Shown: positions 48,919 to 58,300 of the stretch, piece after piece
Position numbering within the stretch: the first letter of the stretch is position 1
Layout of the letters: every line of letters begins with the position of its first letter
Assembly (NCBI RefSeq): GCF_900105725.1
Contig: NZ_FNLM01000036.1
Span: 372,001 to 436,000 of the forward strand
Origin: Gordonia westfalica
Lineage (GTDB): Bacteria > Actinomycetota > Actinomycetes > Mycobacteriales > Mycobacteriaceae
Length of the DNA stretch: 64,000 nt
Direction of reading: 5' to 3'
Translations under genes and position numbers: made by a program
The notes under the pieces: generated by a model
What the model saw: the letters and a program-made list of their open reading frames with translations, nothing else
Database searches by the model: none
Told to the model about the DNA's origin: nothing

Positions 48919-49907
48919 TCGTGGCGTTCATAGATCAGATGCGCGCCAACGGGTTTGCGGTCGAGTCGATCTGCCGGGTCCTGCGTGGGCAGGGCTGCCA
49001 GATTGCCGCACGAACCTACCGGGCATGGCGATCACGCACGCCTGCCGCACGGACGGTCTCTGATGCCCACGTCGTCGATGCGGTGCGCAATGTGGTTTGG
49101 CGCACCGGTGACGACGGCCGGCGGAAGATGACTCCTGAGGGCCTCTACGGGCGGGTGAAGATGCGCGCCCATCTGCATCGGACAACTCTGCCGGGGGTGT
49201 CCTATGGCGCCGTTGATCGAGCGATGAAAGTGTTAGGCCACAACGGTATTCGAAGGTCCAAGGGAGTCCGCACGACCGTCAGATCCGCTGATGGTGTCCG
49301 CGCGGAGGATCTGTTGAACCGACAGTTCAGTGCTGCCGAACCGAACCGGGTTTGGGTGACCGATTTCACCTACTGCCGGACCTGGGCTGGGTGGGTGTAT
49401 GTGGTGTTCATCCTCGACGTGTTCTCCCGTCGAATCGTGGCATGGCATGCCTCGACATCGAAGTCGGTGGAGTTGGTGACAGTCCCGCTTCGGATGGCAC
49501 TGTGGCAGCGCAATCGGGAAGGGCATCCGGTGAAAGCTGCTGAGCTTATTCATCATTCGGATGCCGGAAGTCAGTACACATCGGTTACACTGACTGAGCG
49601 TCTGCGACTCGAAGACCTCGCAGCGTCGATCGGATCGGTCGGGGACGCCTACGACAACGCGCTGGCCGAGTCGGTGAACGGCTTGTACAAGACCGAGTGC
49701 ATCCGGACCACGATCTTCCACTCCGGCCCGTACCGGACGATCTCCGACGTCGAGTTCGCGACCGCTGGTTGGGTCGACTGGTACAACAACAGCAGGTTGC
49801 ACTCGAGTATTGGCCAGATTCCCCCGACCGAGTTCGAAACGCTCCACTACGCTGGCCTCGGCCCCGAGGACCAGCCCACATTGGAGGCGGCACAAAACCT
49901 GGGGTGA
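48915..49907 (+). CDS. IS3-family transposase OrfB (DDE integrase core)
   Basis: 330 residues from ATG 48915. An HTH_21 segment (NGFAVESICRVLRGQGCQIA) is followed by the rve core with the three acidic residues: Asp in RVWVTDFTYCRTW, Asp in LIHHSDAGSQYTS and Glu in NALAESVNGLYKTE. Ends within the right inverted repeat. Complete, no frameshift. Confidence 0.92.
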   Translation: MIVAFIDQMRANGFAVESICRVLRGQGCQIAARTYRAWRSRTPAARTVSDAHVVDAVRNVVWRTGDDGRRKMTPEGLYGRVKMRAHLHRTTLPGVSYGAVDRAMKVLGHNGIRRSKGVRTTVRSADGVRAEDLLNRQFSAAEPNRVWVTDFTYCRTWAGWVYVVFILDVFSRRIVAWHASTSKSVELVTVPLRMALWQRNREGHPVKAAELIHHSDAGSQYTSVTLTERLRLEDLAASIGSVGDAYDNALAESVNGLYKTECIRTTIFHSGPYRTISDVEFATAGWVDWYNNSRLHSSIGQIPPTEFETLHYAGLGPEDQPTLEAAQNLG

Positions 49908-49911
49908 TTCA

Positions 49912-51110
49912 TCTTGTCCTAGCCCGCATTATCGAACCCACCAGCAAGCTGGATTCACTGCGCGTGCTGGAGGAAGTTGGCGTGGACACCATGTCCTATC
50001 GCAGCCTGACCCGCCGCCTACCGCGGTACGCGACCGTGGAGTTCCGTCGCGGGCTGGCCGCAGCGTGCGCAGCGCGCGCCGGACTGGGGCCGGCGAGCCT
50101 CATCTTGTACGACGTCACCACGCTGTACTTCGAAACTGACAAGGCCGATGGGTTCCGTGAGCCCGGATTCTCCAAGGAACGTCACCTTGAGCCGCAGATC
50201 ACCGTCGGCCTGCTCACCGACGCAACCGGGTTTCCGCTGATGATCGAGGCATTCGAGGGCAACCGGGCCGAGACCGCCACCATGCTGCCTACTCTGCGGG
50301 CGTTCATGGCCGCCCACCAGCTCTGCGACATCACCGTGGTCGTTGATGCCGGGATGATCTCCGATGCCAACAAGAAGGCCATCGAGGCCGCCGGACTGTC
50401 GTTCATTCTGGGCGAGAGAATTCCGTCGATTCCGTACCTGATTACGCAGTGGCACAGGAACAATCCCGACTCCACGCCACCGGACGGACTGGTGCTGACT
50501 CAGCCGTTTCCGGCGGGGTCGAAGAACAGCGCCGTGACCAGGTCGTCTACTACAAGTACAGCGCCGATCGGGCACGCCGCAGTGTGCGCGGCATCAACGA
50601 GCAAGTCGCCAAGGCTGAGAATGCGGTCGCTGGCAAGGCAAAGCGCCGGTCAAGCGCAACCGGTTCGTCACGCTCAAAGGCGCCGACAAAAGCGTCAACC
50701 GTGACCTCGAAACCAAGGCTCGCACGTTGGCCGGTTGGAAGGCTTACGCCACCAACATCGATTCTCCGACACCGGAATTCGTGATCGGCTCCTACCACCA
50801 GCTGTGGCGGATCGAGAAGAGCTTCCGCATGTCCAAGAGCGACTTGGCCGCCCGGCCGATCTTCCATCACACCCGCGACTCGATCGAAGCCCACCTGAGC
50901 ATCGTGTTCGCCGCACTCGCGATCACCCGCGCCATCGAGGAACGCTCCGGCTGGTCGATCAAGAAGTTCGTCACCACTACCCGCCGCTACCGCACCGTGC
51001 AGATCAAAGCCGGCGCCCACACCATCACCGCCGCTGACCCGCTACCCGACGACCTGCAAGAACTCATCGCCGCAATCCGCGGTGCGCACTAATCTGACCG
51101 AAGTCAGGAC
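49912..51110 (+). pseudogene. Truncated and frameshifted second IS1634-type transposase copy
   Basis: Right at the IS3 end the sequence continues as an IS1634 transposase from its position of about residue 106 (VLARIIEPTSKLDSLRVLEE), with no start codon or left inverted repeat. It is a diverged relative of the copy at 45987. Two single-base-type frameshifts break it (about 50527, after PFPAGSKN, and about 50640, after AVAGKA), and the last part runs to a stop at 51092. The imperfect right end TGACCGAAGTCAGGAC (51095-51110) matches the complete element's end with a few changes. Inactive remnant. Confidence 0.85.
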
Positions 51111-51249
51111 CGACCACGAGGTCGCGGCCTGGTTCACGCTCTTCAACCCCGACCTCGGGTGCAAAGCGGCTCTGCAAGTCCTCGACGAAGAACCGTTCGA
51201 GGAATCAGGTGGCCTGGTCCTCACAAGCTGCGTTGGATTTCACCGCTAG
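51103..51249 (+). pseudogene. C-terminal gene fragment next to the IS remnant
   Basis: An open frame running out of the IS1634 end reads VRTDHEVAAWFTLFNPDLGC, KAALQVLDEEPFEESGG and LVLTSCVGFHR to a stop at 51247-51249. The W...NPDLG...VL pattern is somewhat like the C-terminal domain of Xre/MbcA/ParS antitoxins (DUF2384), but the match is weak. It is probably the tail of a chromosomal gene cut by the IS. Nothing further is seen between 51250 and 51417. Confidence 0.35.
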
Positions 51250-51417
51250 CCGCAGGGAGCGAAAGCAGCCCGCGTGAGGGAGTCGATGGCCGAGGGTGAG
51301 CTTCGAATACCTGGGCTCAGGATAGCCATCGGAGGGTCATCGTCGATGTCACCTCCTCGTCGCTTCAGATCAATCTCGTTCAGACAGCCGCTCACTTTGG
51401 CGACGTCGCCATCGAAC

Positions 51418-52263
51418 CTATCGGGAGTGCTCAGCACTCGCGGTACAGGACTGAGACTCGAGCACCCTCTTGTAGAGGTGCTTCACGCTGGTATTCCGGT
51501 AGGTCGCATTGAAGTCATCGTCGATCTGGCCGGTGAAACGCCAGCGACGCTTGGCAGTGCGATGGGGTGTCAGAGTCCATTCGTCGTCGACGAGCCAGCC
51601 GGGTTCCCAGGATGCGGGGTTAATGCGGTACACCGCGCGGATAACGCCTCGGTGCACAGCGAAGGCATACTTTGCCTTCTCGCGGCGCGCGGAGAGCCGC
51701 CACCATTGGCGCGTGGCGTCGTACAAGTCGTCGGCGCTGATGGTCGGGGTCCAGAGGACAGGGATCTTGATGAGAAGCGAGGGGACCGTGATGTCGGGGG
51801 CTTTCGGTGCATCGTAGAGGCTGGAGACAACGTCGACACCGGCGAGTCCGTGGGTGGATGTGTGGTGGCCGGTGAAGAGGTTGGTCAGAGCGAATCGATC
51901 GTTGGCCATTGTCGGGTCCAGGAGCTGGCACAGATCGATCAGGCTCGCTTCGACTGCATAGGCCAGCTTTTCCGATGCTAACCCATGGCGAATGATGAAG
52001 GCGTCGACGTGCAGACCCGCTTGATGGATCTTGTTGATGACATCGATCTTTTGGCTGACCTCATCTTCGTCAGCAGCGAGGTGCGCATCGTTCGCGTTGG
52101 CGAAGACTCGGTTGCCTTTACCTTTGCCGATATAGAAGACGCGGCTATCGATCGGGTTTCGCAGCGCGTACACGTACCAGCCCAATCTCTCGGCGACGTA
52201 CGGGCTGAATGCAGATGTCGGCGTCATCGGGGTATCTGGCTGGCTGACGGGTGTTGCATTCAT
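51418..52263 (-). CDS. GIY-YIG nuclease-domain protein (LEM-3/ANKLE1-like)
   Basis: 281 residues from ATG 52263. The N-terminal nuclease domain has LGWYVYALRNP (GIY-like), FYIGKGKGNRVFAN (YIG-like with the conserved Arg), then HVDAFIIRHGL and the Glu in AYAVEASLIDL; this arrangement matches the LEM-3/ANKLE1-type GIY-YIG subgroup. The C-terminal half (SADDLYDATRQWWRLSARRE ... WRFTGQIDDDF) is of unknown fold. GIY-YIG enzymes cut DNA with one metal ion. Located in a cluster of restriction-type genes, so a defence role is plausible. Same strand as the pentapeptide gene upstream, 107 bp apart. Confidence 0.75.
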   Translation of the reverse strand: MNATPVSQPDTPMTPTSAFSPYVAERLGWYVYALRNPIDSRVFYIGKGKGNRVFANANDAHLAADEDEVSQKIDVINKIHQAGLHVDAFIIRHGLASEKLAYAVEASLIDLCQLLDPTMANDRFALTNLFTGHHTSTHGLAGVDVVSSLYDAPKAPDITVPSLLIKIPVLWTPTISADDLYDATRQWWRLSARREKAKYAFAVHRGVIRAVYRINPASWEPGWLVDDEWTLTPHRTAKRRWRFTGQIDDDFNATYRNTSVKHLYKRVLESQSCTASAEHSR

Positions 52264-52370
52264 CGATCGATCCTGCGGTTCGGCATGCGGTCCACTTTAT
52301 CCGCGCCTATCGGATGCTTTGTCCGCGTGTACCTTCCGAGGCGACATCAACGCGCGTCTTTGTCGATCCA

Positions 52371-54695
52371 TCAACGTTTGGTGCGGTTGCGGGTCGCCAA
52401 CACCGCCAACGCGAGCAGAACGGGCCCGAGGATGCGGACGGCGATGTCGATGAGGTGGCCCCAGCTGGTGAGGGTGACCCCGGACAGTCCGGCGGGCCGG
52501 AACAGGGCGACGGTTTCCTGGGCGGCGAATAACCAGGATCGCATCAGCGATAACCCGTCCGCAGCCGGTGCGGTCGAGGTAATGGCCCCGGTGTCGAGGT
52601 TCACCGACGTCGGCGCCTTGGTCACAGTCTTGGCCGCCCACGCGTCGTTGGTGAAACACCAGCCCGCGACCGCGATAACGATGAGGAGTGTGGCCAGAGA
52701 CCGCCACGCCCGCAGCCCGTACCCGGCGATCAGCCAGTACGCGGTGAGTAGGCAGCGTTCCACCGAGATCGGTCTGGACGCGAGGCGCCGCATTTCCATT
52801 TCGCCGTAGTAGAAGTCGGCGGCGCCGGGCTCATCTTTGCTGTCCTCAAGCGCTTTACGCAGCGACCGGTAGGTGGCGGACACGTTGCGATGCGACAAAG
52901 GTGCGGTGGGAGTCGCGCTAGATTCATCTGTTGTGGTGGTCGGCGTATCGGCGACCTCAGTGGTGGTGGGGTGGGGGTCGCGGAGCCTGAGTTCGTCGTG
53001 CAGGACTCGTCGGCTGGTCCGCCACCACTTGCGTCCGCGAGCGGGCCACGCCCGCATTATGTCTTTGTCTCCGCGATGGTTGGTGAGGATGTCGTCGCCG
53101 GTGATGACGAGTTTGTCGAGACCGTCGGCGCCAGTGAAGGTGCAGGCTCGCAAATCCATTCCGGACAGCGTGGTGCCCGCGATATGCGCGCGTTGCAGAG
53201 AGGTCACCAATGCGCTGGGCGCGTGGCTAAGCGCTGCACTGAGGTCGCGGTCGAGACGGTCCAGGTCGTCACGCAGGCTGTCAGGTATGGACATGTCTTG
53301 CACGTTGCGTAGCGGGATCGCTACCCAGCTCCCGCCGCCGGATCCTCCGCGCCGCCTTCTCGGTGTCGCCGGCACTGTAACCGGGACGGCTTCGATGAGT
53401 GACCCCTCGGCGAGATCGGCGTCCTCGAGGCTTACCGTCGCGCCGGCAACCACCAGATGCAAGCGCTCGGCGCGGGTGCGTTTCAGGGTGATGCGCGACG
53501 CCGCCACCTCGAGCTGCACCGGCTGCTTGAAGATTGTCCGATCGAGTCGGATGTCAACTGCAGCGAGTCCTGTCGTGACTATCGAGGACGTCTCCCAAAT
53601 CGTGTCGGACCAGTCAAGTGTGCGCCACAGAGAGCCCTCAAACCGGGCGTCCGCAGAGAACGTCGCCCCGGCGAACCGGGCGTCCCCGGTGAACGTCGTC
53701 CCGGCGAACCGGGCGTCCGCAGTGAACGTCGCCCCGGCGAACTGGGCGTCCCCGGTGAAGGTCGTCCCGGCGAACCAGGCGTCCGCAGCGAACGTCGCCT
53801 TGTCGAACCGGGCGTCCGCAGTGAACGTCGCCTTGTCGAACCGGGCGTCCCCGGTGAAGGTCGCCCGGCCGAACCAGGCGGCCTCGGTGAACGTCGCCCC
53901 GCCAAACCGGGCGTCTGCAATGAACGTCGCCCCACCGAACTCGGCGTAGCCGGGGAACGTCGCGCCACCGAACCGGGCGTCTCCGGTGAAGGTCGTCCCG
54001 GCGAACCGGGCGGTCTTAGTGAACGTCGCCTTGTCGAACCGGGCGTCCCCGGTGAAGGCCGCCCGGCCGAACCAGGCGGCCCCGGTGAACGTCGCCTTGT
54101 CGAATCGGGCGGCCCCGGTGAACGTCGCCTTGTCGAATCGGGCGGCCTCGGGGAACGTTGCCTCGGCGAACCAGGTGGTCCCGGTGAAGGTCGCCCAGGG
54201 GAACTCGGCGGTCTCGGTGAACGTCGCCTTGTCGAAGCGGGTGATCCCGGTGAAGGTCGCCCCGCCGAACGAGGCGGCTCCGGTGAACGTCGCCCCGCCG
54301 AAGCGGGCGGCCTCGGTGAACGTCGCCTCGCCGTAGCGGGCGGCCCCAGTGAAGGTCGCCCCGGCGAACTCGGCGGTCCCGGTGAACGTCGCCCTGACGA
54401 ACAGGGCGTTCCCGGTGAGGACACAGTTGGGAAGGCTGAGGTTGATGGTGGCGCCGCGGAGGTCGAGTCCGCCGTCGATGCGGGTTCCGACCAGGTGAAC
54501 AGGGCGTTGCTGATCGAGTAGAAGGTGGCGGAGGTAAACGGCGCGCACGACGCGGTCGTCGGTCCAGCCAGCGGCCACGTCGGCCGACGGCGCCCAATGC
54601 GCGTCGGCCCGTTCTTCAGGGCTTCTCAGATCGCACCGCTTGCCGGCTTGGGCGGCGGCGAGCAGCAGGCGTTCGGCGGGGGTGGTCGGTTCCAC
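52371..54695 (-). CDS. Pentapeptide-type 11-residue repeat protein with C-terminal membrane domain
   Basis: 774 residues from GTG 54695 (GAGGAG about 9 nt upstream); the frame stays open further but this start has the ribosome site. An N-terminal helical segment is followed by a pentapeptide-like stretch (GLDLRGATINLSLPNCVLTG) and 23 tandem 11-residue units of the type ATFTGDARFDK, predicted to form a right-handed beta-helix. Then come a second pentapeptide-like patch (GTTLSGMDLRACTFTGADGL), a region of about 100 residues with a TTTTD-rich linker, and a C-terminal part with three hydrophobic segments (SLATLLIVIAVAGWCFTN; a possible pore-like WLFAAQETVALFRPAG; ILGPVLLALAVLATRN). This resembles channel-type pentapeptide proteins. 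The location in a defence cluster suggests an effector or sensor, but that is inferred. Confidence 0.8.
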   Translation of the reverse strand: MEPTTPAERLLLAAAQAGKRCDLRSPEERADAHWAPSADVAAGWTDDRVVRAVYLRHLLLDQQRPVHLVGTRIDGGLDLRGATINLSLPNCVLTGNALFVRATFTGTAEFAGATFTGAARYGEATFTEAARFGGATFTGAASFGGATFTGITRFDKATFTETAEFPWATFTGTTWFAEATFPEAARFDKATFTGAARFDKATFTGAAWFGRAAFTGDARFDKATFTKTARFAGTTFTGDARFGGATFPGYAEFGGATFIADARFGGATFTEAAWFGRATFTGDARFDKATFTADARFDKATFAADAWFAGTTFTGDAQFAGATFTADARFAGTTFTGDARFAGATFSADARFEGSLWRTLDWSDTIWETSSIVTTGLAAVDIRLDRTIFKQPVQLEVAASRITLKRTRAERLHLVVAGATVSLEDADLAEGSLIEAVPVTVPATPRRRRGGSGGGSWVAIPLRNVQDMSIPDSLRDDLDRLDRDLSAALSHAPSALVTSLQRAHIAGTTLSGMDLRACTFTGADGLDKLVITGDDILTNHRGDKDIMRAWPARGRKWWRTSRRVLHDELRLRDPHPTTTEVADTPTTTTDESSATPTAPLSHRNVSATYRSLRKALEDSKDEPGAADFYYGEMEMRRLASRPISVERCLLTAYWLIAGYGLRAWRSLATLLIVIAVAGWCFTNDAWAAKTVTKAPTSVNLDTGAITSTAPAADGLSLMRSWLFAAQETVALFRPAGLSGVTLTSWGHLIDIAVRILGPVLLALAVLATRNRTKR
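53645..54404 (-). repeat. 23 tandem 33-bp coding repeats
   Basis: Within the preceding gene the DNA repeats with a 33-bp period (on the + strand GAACGTCGCCCCGGCGAACC, then GGGCGTCCCCGGT). Each unit encodes 11 residues, [A/T]TF-x-x-x-x-x-F-x-x, that is 6+5 instead of strict fives. Near-identical neighbouring units suggest recent expansion by slippage or recombination. Confidence 0.85.
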
Positions 54696-54829
54696 GGGCG
54701 CTCGCTCCTCGAGTCCTGGGACCGAGGCGGCCCGGGTGCGGCCGCGTGGCCGCGCATCCGGTTGATCGTAGCGGCGTGTCCGGGTTCCGGTGCTGTGCGA
54801 CACCGCAACACACCCGACCGCGGGATTAC

Positions 54830-54859
54830 GTGTGGAAATGTGTGGAAGATTCTCCACAC
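54830..54859. promoter_or_regulatory. Dyad and direct repeat in the divergent pentapeptide-hsdM control region
   Basis: GTGTGGAAGATTCTCCACAC (54840-54859) is an inverted repeat with 7-bp perfect arms. A second GTGTGGAA lies at 54830-54837, 10 bp away, on the same face of the helix. The 425-bp gap between the leftward gene (start 54695) and hsdM (start 55121) contains no convincing gene; this is its one conspicuous control-like element. The bound protein is unknown. The TGTGGAA core resembles part of a DnaA box, but the symmetry suggests a dimeric regulator. Confidence 0.4.
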
Positions 54860-55120
54860 AACGGGGCGCTCGCCAGGTCGGCGAAACGCTCCCCGGGGCT
54901 CTTCGAACGCAACGAAACTCCTCGGCACCCTTCTTTGATCAGCAGCAGGCGGTTATCCGATCTCACCACGGACGACATCCCGCCCCGCACTGGTGCCGGG
55001 TCCCGACGCCCAAGAAGGGTACGGAGTGCAGCTTGTTGATTCACCCGGAAGTCCGCTACTAGCGACGGTCCTGACCCACTAGATTTTGAGGCAGCCTAGT
55101 CAAGGGAGAGCCGCATACGT

Positions 55121-57100
55121 ATGAGTACGACCAACGCCAACCTGATCTGGAAGATCGCTGAACTGTTGCGAGGCCCGTTCCAGCCGAACCAGTACGGGGA
55201 CGTGATCCTGCCGTTCACCATCCTCCGCAGGTTGGACTGCATCCTGGAGCCGACCAAGGATGACGTCCTGGTTGAGTACAAGAAGCTGTCGAAGTCGAAG
55301 GTTGACCCCGATATCGTCCTAAAATCCAAGTTCAAGGTCCCGTTCTACAACACCTCCCGCTGGGACTTCCGAGCGCTGACCTCCGACGCCGAAGGTATCG
55401 CCGACAACCTGGCCGACTACATCAATCACTTCTCCCCGAACATCCGCGACGTGTTCGACGGCTTCGGCATGGAAGACCTCATCGAACGCCTCAGCAAGTC
55501 CGATCGCCTGTACCTGATCGTCAAAGAGTTTGCGGCCGTCGATCTGCACCCCAAGGCGGTCAACGGTTACGAGATGGGCTTGATCTTCGAAGAGCTCATC
55601 CGCAAGTTCGCCGAATCCAACAACGCCGCCGCCGGTGACCACTTCACCCCACGCGAAGTCATCGCCCTCATGGTCGACCTACTGTTCGCAACCGCCGACG
55701 ACGCCCTCACCAAACCGGGCACGGTGCGCACCATCTACGACCCCGCCGCGGGCACCGGCGGCATGCTCTCAACGGCGTTCGACCACCTGTTGGAGATGAA
55801 CCATAAGGCGCGGCCGGTGCTGTATGGGCAGGAGATCAACCCACGCTCGTACTCAATGTGCAAGTCCGACATGATCATCAAGGGTCAGGATGTCGGCAAC
55901 ATCTACCTCGGCGATACCCTCACCGACGACAACTTCCGCGGCCGGCACTTCGACTACCTTCTCTCCAACCCGCCCTTCGGCGTCGACTGGAAAACCCAGC
56001 AGCGCGCCGTTGACGAGGAGTACCGCGTCCGCGGCTTCGCCGGCCGCTTCGGACCGGGCCTTCCGCGCGTCTCCGACGGATCACTGCTGTTCCTGCTGCA
56101 TCTGATCTCCAAGATGGAACCGGTCAAACAGAACGGAGACGGCGGATCACGCCTGGCGATCGTCCTCAACGGTTCACCCCTGTTCACCGGCGGCGCCGGA
56201 TCAGGTGAGTCGAACATTCGGCAATGGATCATCGAGAACGACATCCTCGACACGATCATCGCCCTGCCGACCGACATGTTCTACAACACCGGCATCTCCA
56301 CGTATATCTGGATCCTCGACAACAACAAACCCGCCGAACGTCGAGGAACTGTCCAACTCATCAACGCCGTCGACATGTTCGGCAAGATGCGGAAATCGCT
56401 GGGTTCCAAACGCAAGTTCCTGCACGACAACGACATCGCACGGATCGTCCAGCTCTACTCCGATCATGTCGACGACCAGGGTTCCGACGACGCTGCGTCA
56501 CTGTCGAAGATCTTCGCCAACGACGACTTCGGCTACCGCACCATCACCGTCGAACGACCGTTGCAGCTCGCCTTCCGCATCGATGACGCGAAGATCGACG
56601 CAGTCCTCGCGGTCAAAGCGATCACGAAACTCGGCACCGACGGCCAGGAAGCGATCCGAAAAGCCCTCGTCTATCTGTCGGAGTGGGAATGGGCCAACCG
56701 TGACGCCTTCACCAGCGAACTAAAAGAAGCGCTGCGCGACAACGGCTTCGTCAAGCCCGGCGCACCAGTTCTCAAGGCGATCTGGTTGACGATCGGCGAA
56801 CACTCCGACGCCGCCGACGTCATCACCGACCGCCACGGTAACCCCGAACCCGACCCCTCCCTCCGCGACACCGAGAACGTCCCACTCTCTGAGGACGTCA
56901 ACGACTATTTTGAACGCGAAGTCCTGCCACACGTCCCCGACGCCTGGATCGACCACGACAAGACCAAAGTTGGCTACGAGATCCCCTTCACCCGCCACTT
57001 CTACCGCTACGTCCCACCCCGACCCCTTGAAGAAATCCAGAAAGACCTACGCCAACTCGTCGGGGAGATCCAGGAGATGTTGAAGGAGGTTGGCGCATGA
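55121..57100 (+). CDS. hsdM: Type I restriction-modification DNA methyltransferase subunit
   Basis: 659 residues from ATG 55121 with an AAGGGAGAG site. An N-terminal HsdM helical domain (IWKIAELLRGPFQPNQYGDV ... FTILRRLD) precedes the N6-adenine methylase core: AdoMet motif I YDPAAGTGGML (about 206) and motif IV LLSNPPFGVDW (NPPF, about 282). The C-terminal about 200 residues are an extension typical of the longer HsdM subgroup. It methylates adenine in the target defined by HsdS and forms M2S and R2M2S complexes. The hsdS start overlaps its stop (ATGA). Confidence 0.95.
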   Translation: MSTTNANLIWKIAELLRGPFQPNQYGDVILPFTILRRLDCILEPTKDDVLVEYKKLSKSKVDPDIVLKSKFKVPFYNTSRWDFRALTSDAEGIADNLADYINHFSPNIRDVFDGFGMEDLIERLSKSDRLYLIVKEFAAVDLHPKAVNGYEMGLIFEELIRKFAESNNAAAGDHFTPREVIALMVDLLFATADDALTKPGTVRTIYDPAAGTGGMLSTAFDHLLEMNHKARPVLYGQEINPRSYSMCKSDMIIKGQDVGNIYLGDTLTDDNFRGRHFDYLLSNPPFGVDWKTQQRAVDEEYRVRGFAGRFGPGLPRVSDGSLLFLLHLISKMEPVKQNGDGGSRLAIVLNGSPLFTGGAGSGESNIRQWIIENDILDTIIALPTDMFYNTGISTYIWILDNNKPAERRGTVQLINAVDMFGKMRKSLGSKRKFLHDNDIARIVQLYSDHVDDQGSDDAASLSKIFANDDFGYRTITVERPLQLAFRIDDAKIDAVLAVKAITKLGTDGQEAIRKALVYLSEWEWANRDAFTSELKEALRDNGFVKPGAPVLKAIWLTIGEHSDAADVITDRHGNPEPDPSLRDTENVPLSEDVNDYFEREVLPHVPDAWIDHDKTKVGYEIPFTRHFYRYVPPRPLEEIQKDLRQLVGEIQEMLKEVGA

Positions 57101-58299
57101 GCGCCCACCCAACAACGCAGCTTCGCCGACTCGCGCGGATTAGGAACGGCGCGGATTACAAGGAAGTTGAAGATCCAGAAGGTGAGTACCCGGTCTACGG
57201 TTCGGGCGGGATATTTAGCAGGGCGTCGCGCTATCTGTACGAGGGTCCTTCTGTGCTCCTGGGTCGCAAAGGAACAATCGACAAGCCACTCTTGGTTGAC
57301 GGAGAATACTGGACCGTCGATACGATGTTCTGTGCGCAGCCAGCGGTCGGCGTCGATCCGCGATTCCTCTACTATGTCTGCACTACAATCCCTTTCGGGA
57401 TGCTCTCTACGAACACCGCGTTGCCCAGCATGTCGCAGGGCGACCTCAACGCCGTGATGCTTCCGCGTCCGCAGGAATCCGAACAGGTACGGATTGCTGA
57501 CTTCCTTGACCGCGAGACGGCGAAGATCGATGCGTTGATCGCCAAGCAGGAGCAGTTGATCGCGACCCTGCAGGAAGACCGCATCGCCACCATCACCCAC
57601 GCGGTGACACGGGGCCTTGATTCGGAGCAAACGGTCCCAGCGGAAAGTGCTTGGGTCGGCAGGCGGCCGCGGACATGGACCGAGACGAAGATGAAGTACT
57701 TGATTGACTCTGTTGAGAGCGGCACCAGCGTGAATGGAGCAGACACATCTCCGGCCGCAGATGAACTCGGCGTCCTGAAGACGAGCGCTGTGTCGACCGG
57801 GAGCTTTGTCCCAACTGCCAGCAAGACGGTTGTGGGCGAAGACGTTCAGAGGTTATCCTGCCCCGTCCGTGCAGGAACTCTTCTGGTGAATCGTGCAAAT
57901 TCACCGCGGTTCGTGGGATCTGCGGCCTATGTGGACTATGCACCCGAAAATCTGTACTTGTCAGACAAGATCTGGCAGTTCGATCTGCGAGGGGCTGCGG
58001 CTGAGTTCGTTCACCTCTGGACTCTCACGCCGGGGTATCGATCTCAGATACAGAGTGGAATTGTTGGAACGAGCTCGAGTATGCAGAACGTGTCGATGGC
58101 GGACTATCGCGAACTTGCCCTCGCGGTTCCAGACTTGGTGGAGCAGCGTTCGATCGTGAATGCAGTACGGGCAAGGGTCGGTGTCATCATCAATTTGGTG
58201 AACAAGAGTACGGAGAGCATCGCCACACTCCGCGAGTACCGGTCTGCGCTGATCACCGATGCGGTGACCGGCAAGATCGATGTGCGAGAGATGGTTTGA
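57097..58299 (+). CDS. hsdS: Type I restriction-modification specificity subunit
   Basis: 400 residues, ATG 57097. Two target-recognition halves are visible. TRD1 is about 5-140 (GEYPVYGSGGIFSRASRYLY, VLLGRKGTIDKPLL), followed by conserved helix CR1 (EQVRIADFLDRETAKIDALI, AKQEQLIATLQEDRIATI). TRD2 is about 195-345 (GVLKTSAVSTGSFVP, GTLLVNRANSP), followed by CR2 (EQRSIVNAVRARVGVIINLV, ATLREYRSALITDAVTGKID). This defines a bipartite recognition site that cannot be read from sequence. Codon use is less GC-biased than in hsdM, as is common for exchanged specificity genes. It is complete and in frame. Confidence 0.92.
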   Translation: MSAHPTTQLRRLARIRNGADYKEVEDPEGEYPVYGSGGIFSRASRYLYEGPSVLLGRKGTIDKPLLVDGEYWTVDTMFCAQPAVGVDPRFLYYVCTTIPFGMLSTNTALPSMSQGDLNAVMLPRPQESEQVRIADFLDRETAKIDALIAKQEQLIATLQEDRIATITHAVTRGLDSEQTVPAESAWVGRRPRTWTETKMKYLIDSVESGTSVNGADTSPAADELGVLKTSAVSTGSFVPTASKTVVGEDVQRLSCPVRAGTLLVNRANSPRFVGSAAYVDYAPENLYLSDKIWQFDLRGAAAEFVHLWTLTPGYRSQIQSGIVGTSSSMQNVSMADYRELALAVPDLVEQRSIVNAVRARVGVIINLVNKSTESIATLREYRSALITDAVTGKIDVREMV

Positions 58300-58300
58300 C

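Larger units (their letters stand above)
48554..49911 (+). mobile_element. Complete IS3-family insertion sequence
   Basis: 1358 bp with perfect 17-bp inverted repeats TGAATCACCCCAGGTTT (48554-48570) and AAACCTGGGGTGATTCA (49895-49911). It carries overlapping orfA and orfB. The flanks (TAG left, TCT right) show no 3-4 bp target duplication. The right end abuts the truncated IS1634 copy directly, pointing to a deletion next to the element. Confidence 0.9.

Noticed and set aside
53457..54521. Long repetitive frames on the + strand over the pentapeptide array (GEGRPGEPG-type repeats)
   Set aside because: The 33-bp period is a multiple of three, so all six frames stay open and look collagen-like; only the - strand frame has flanking domains and a ribosome site.
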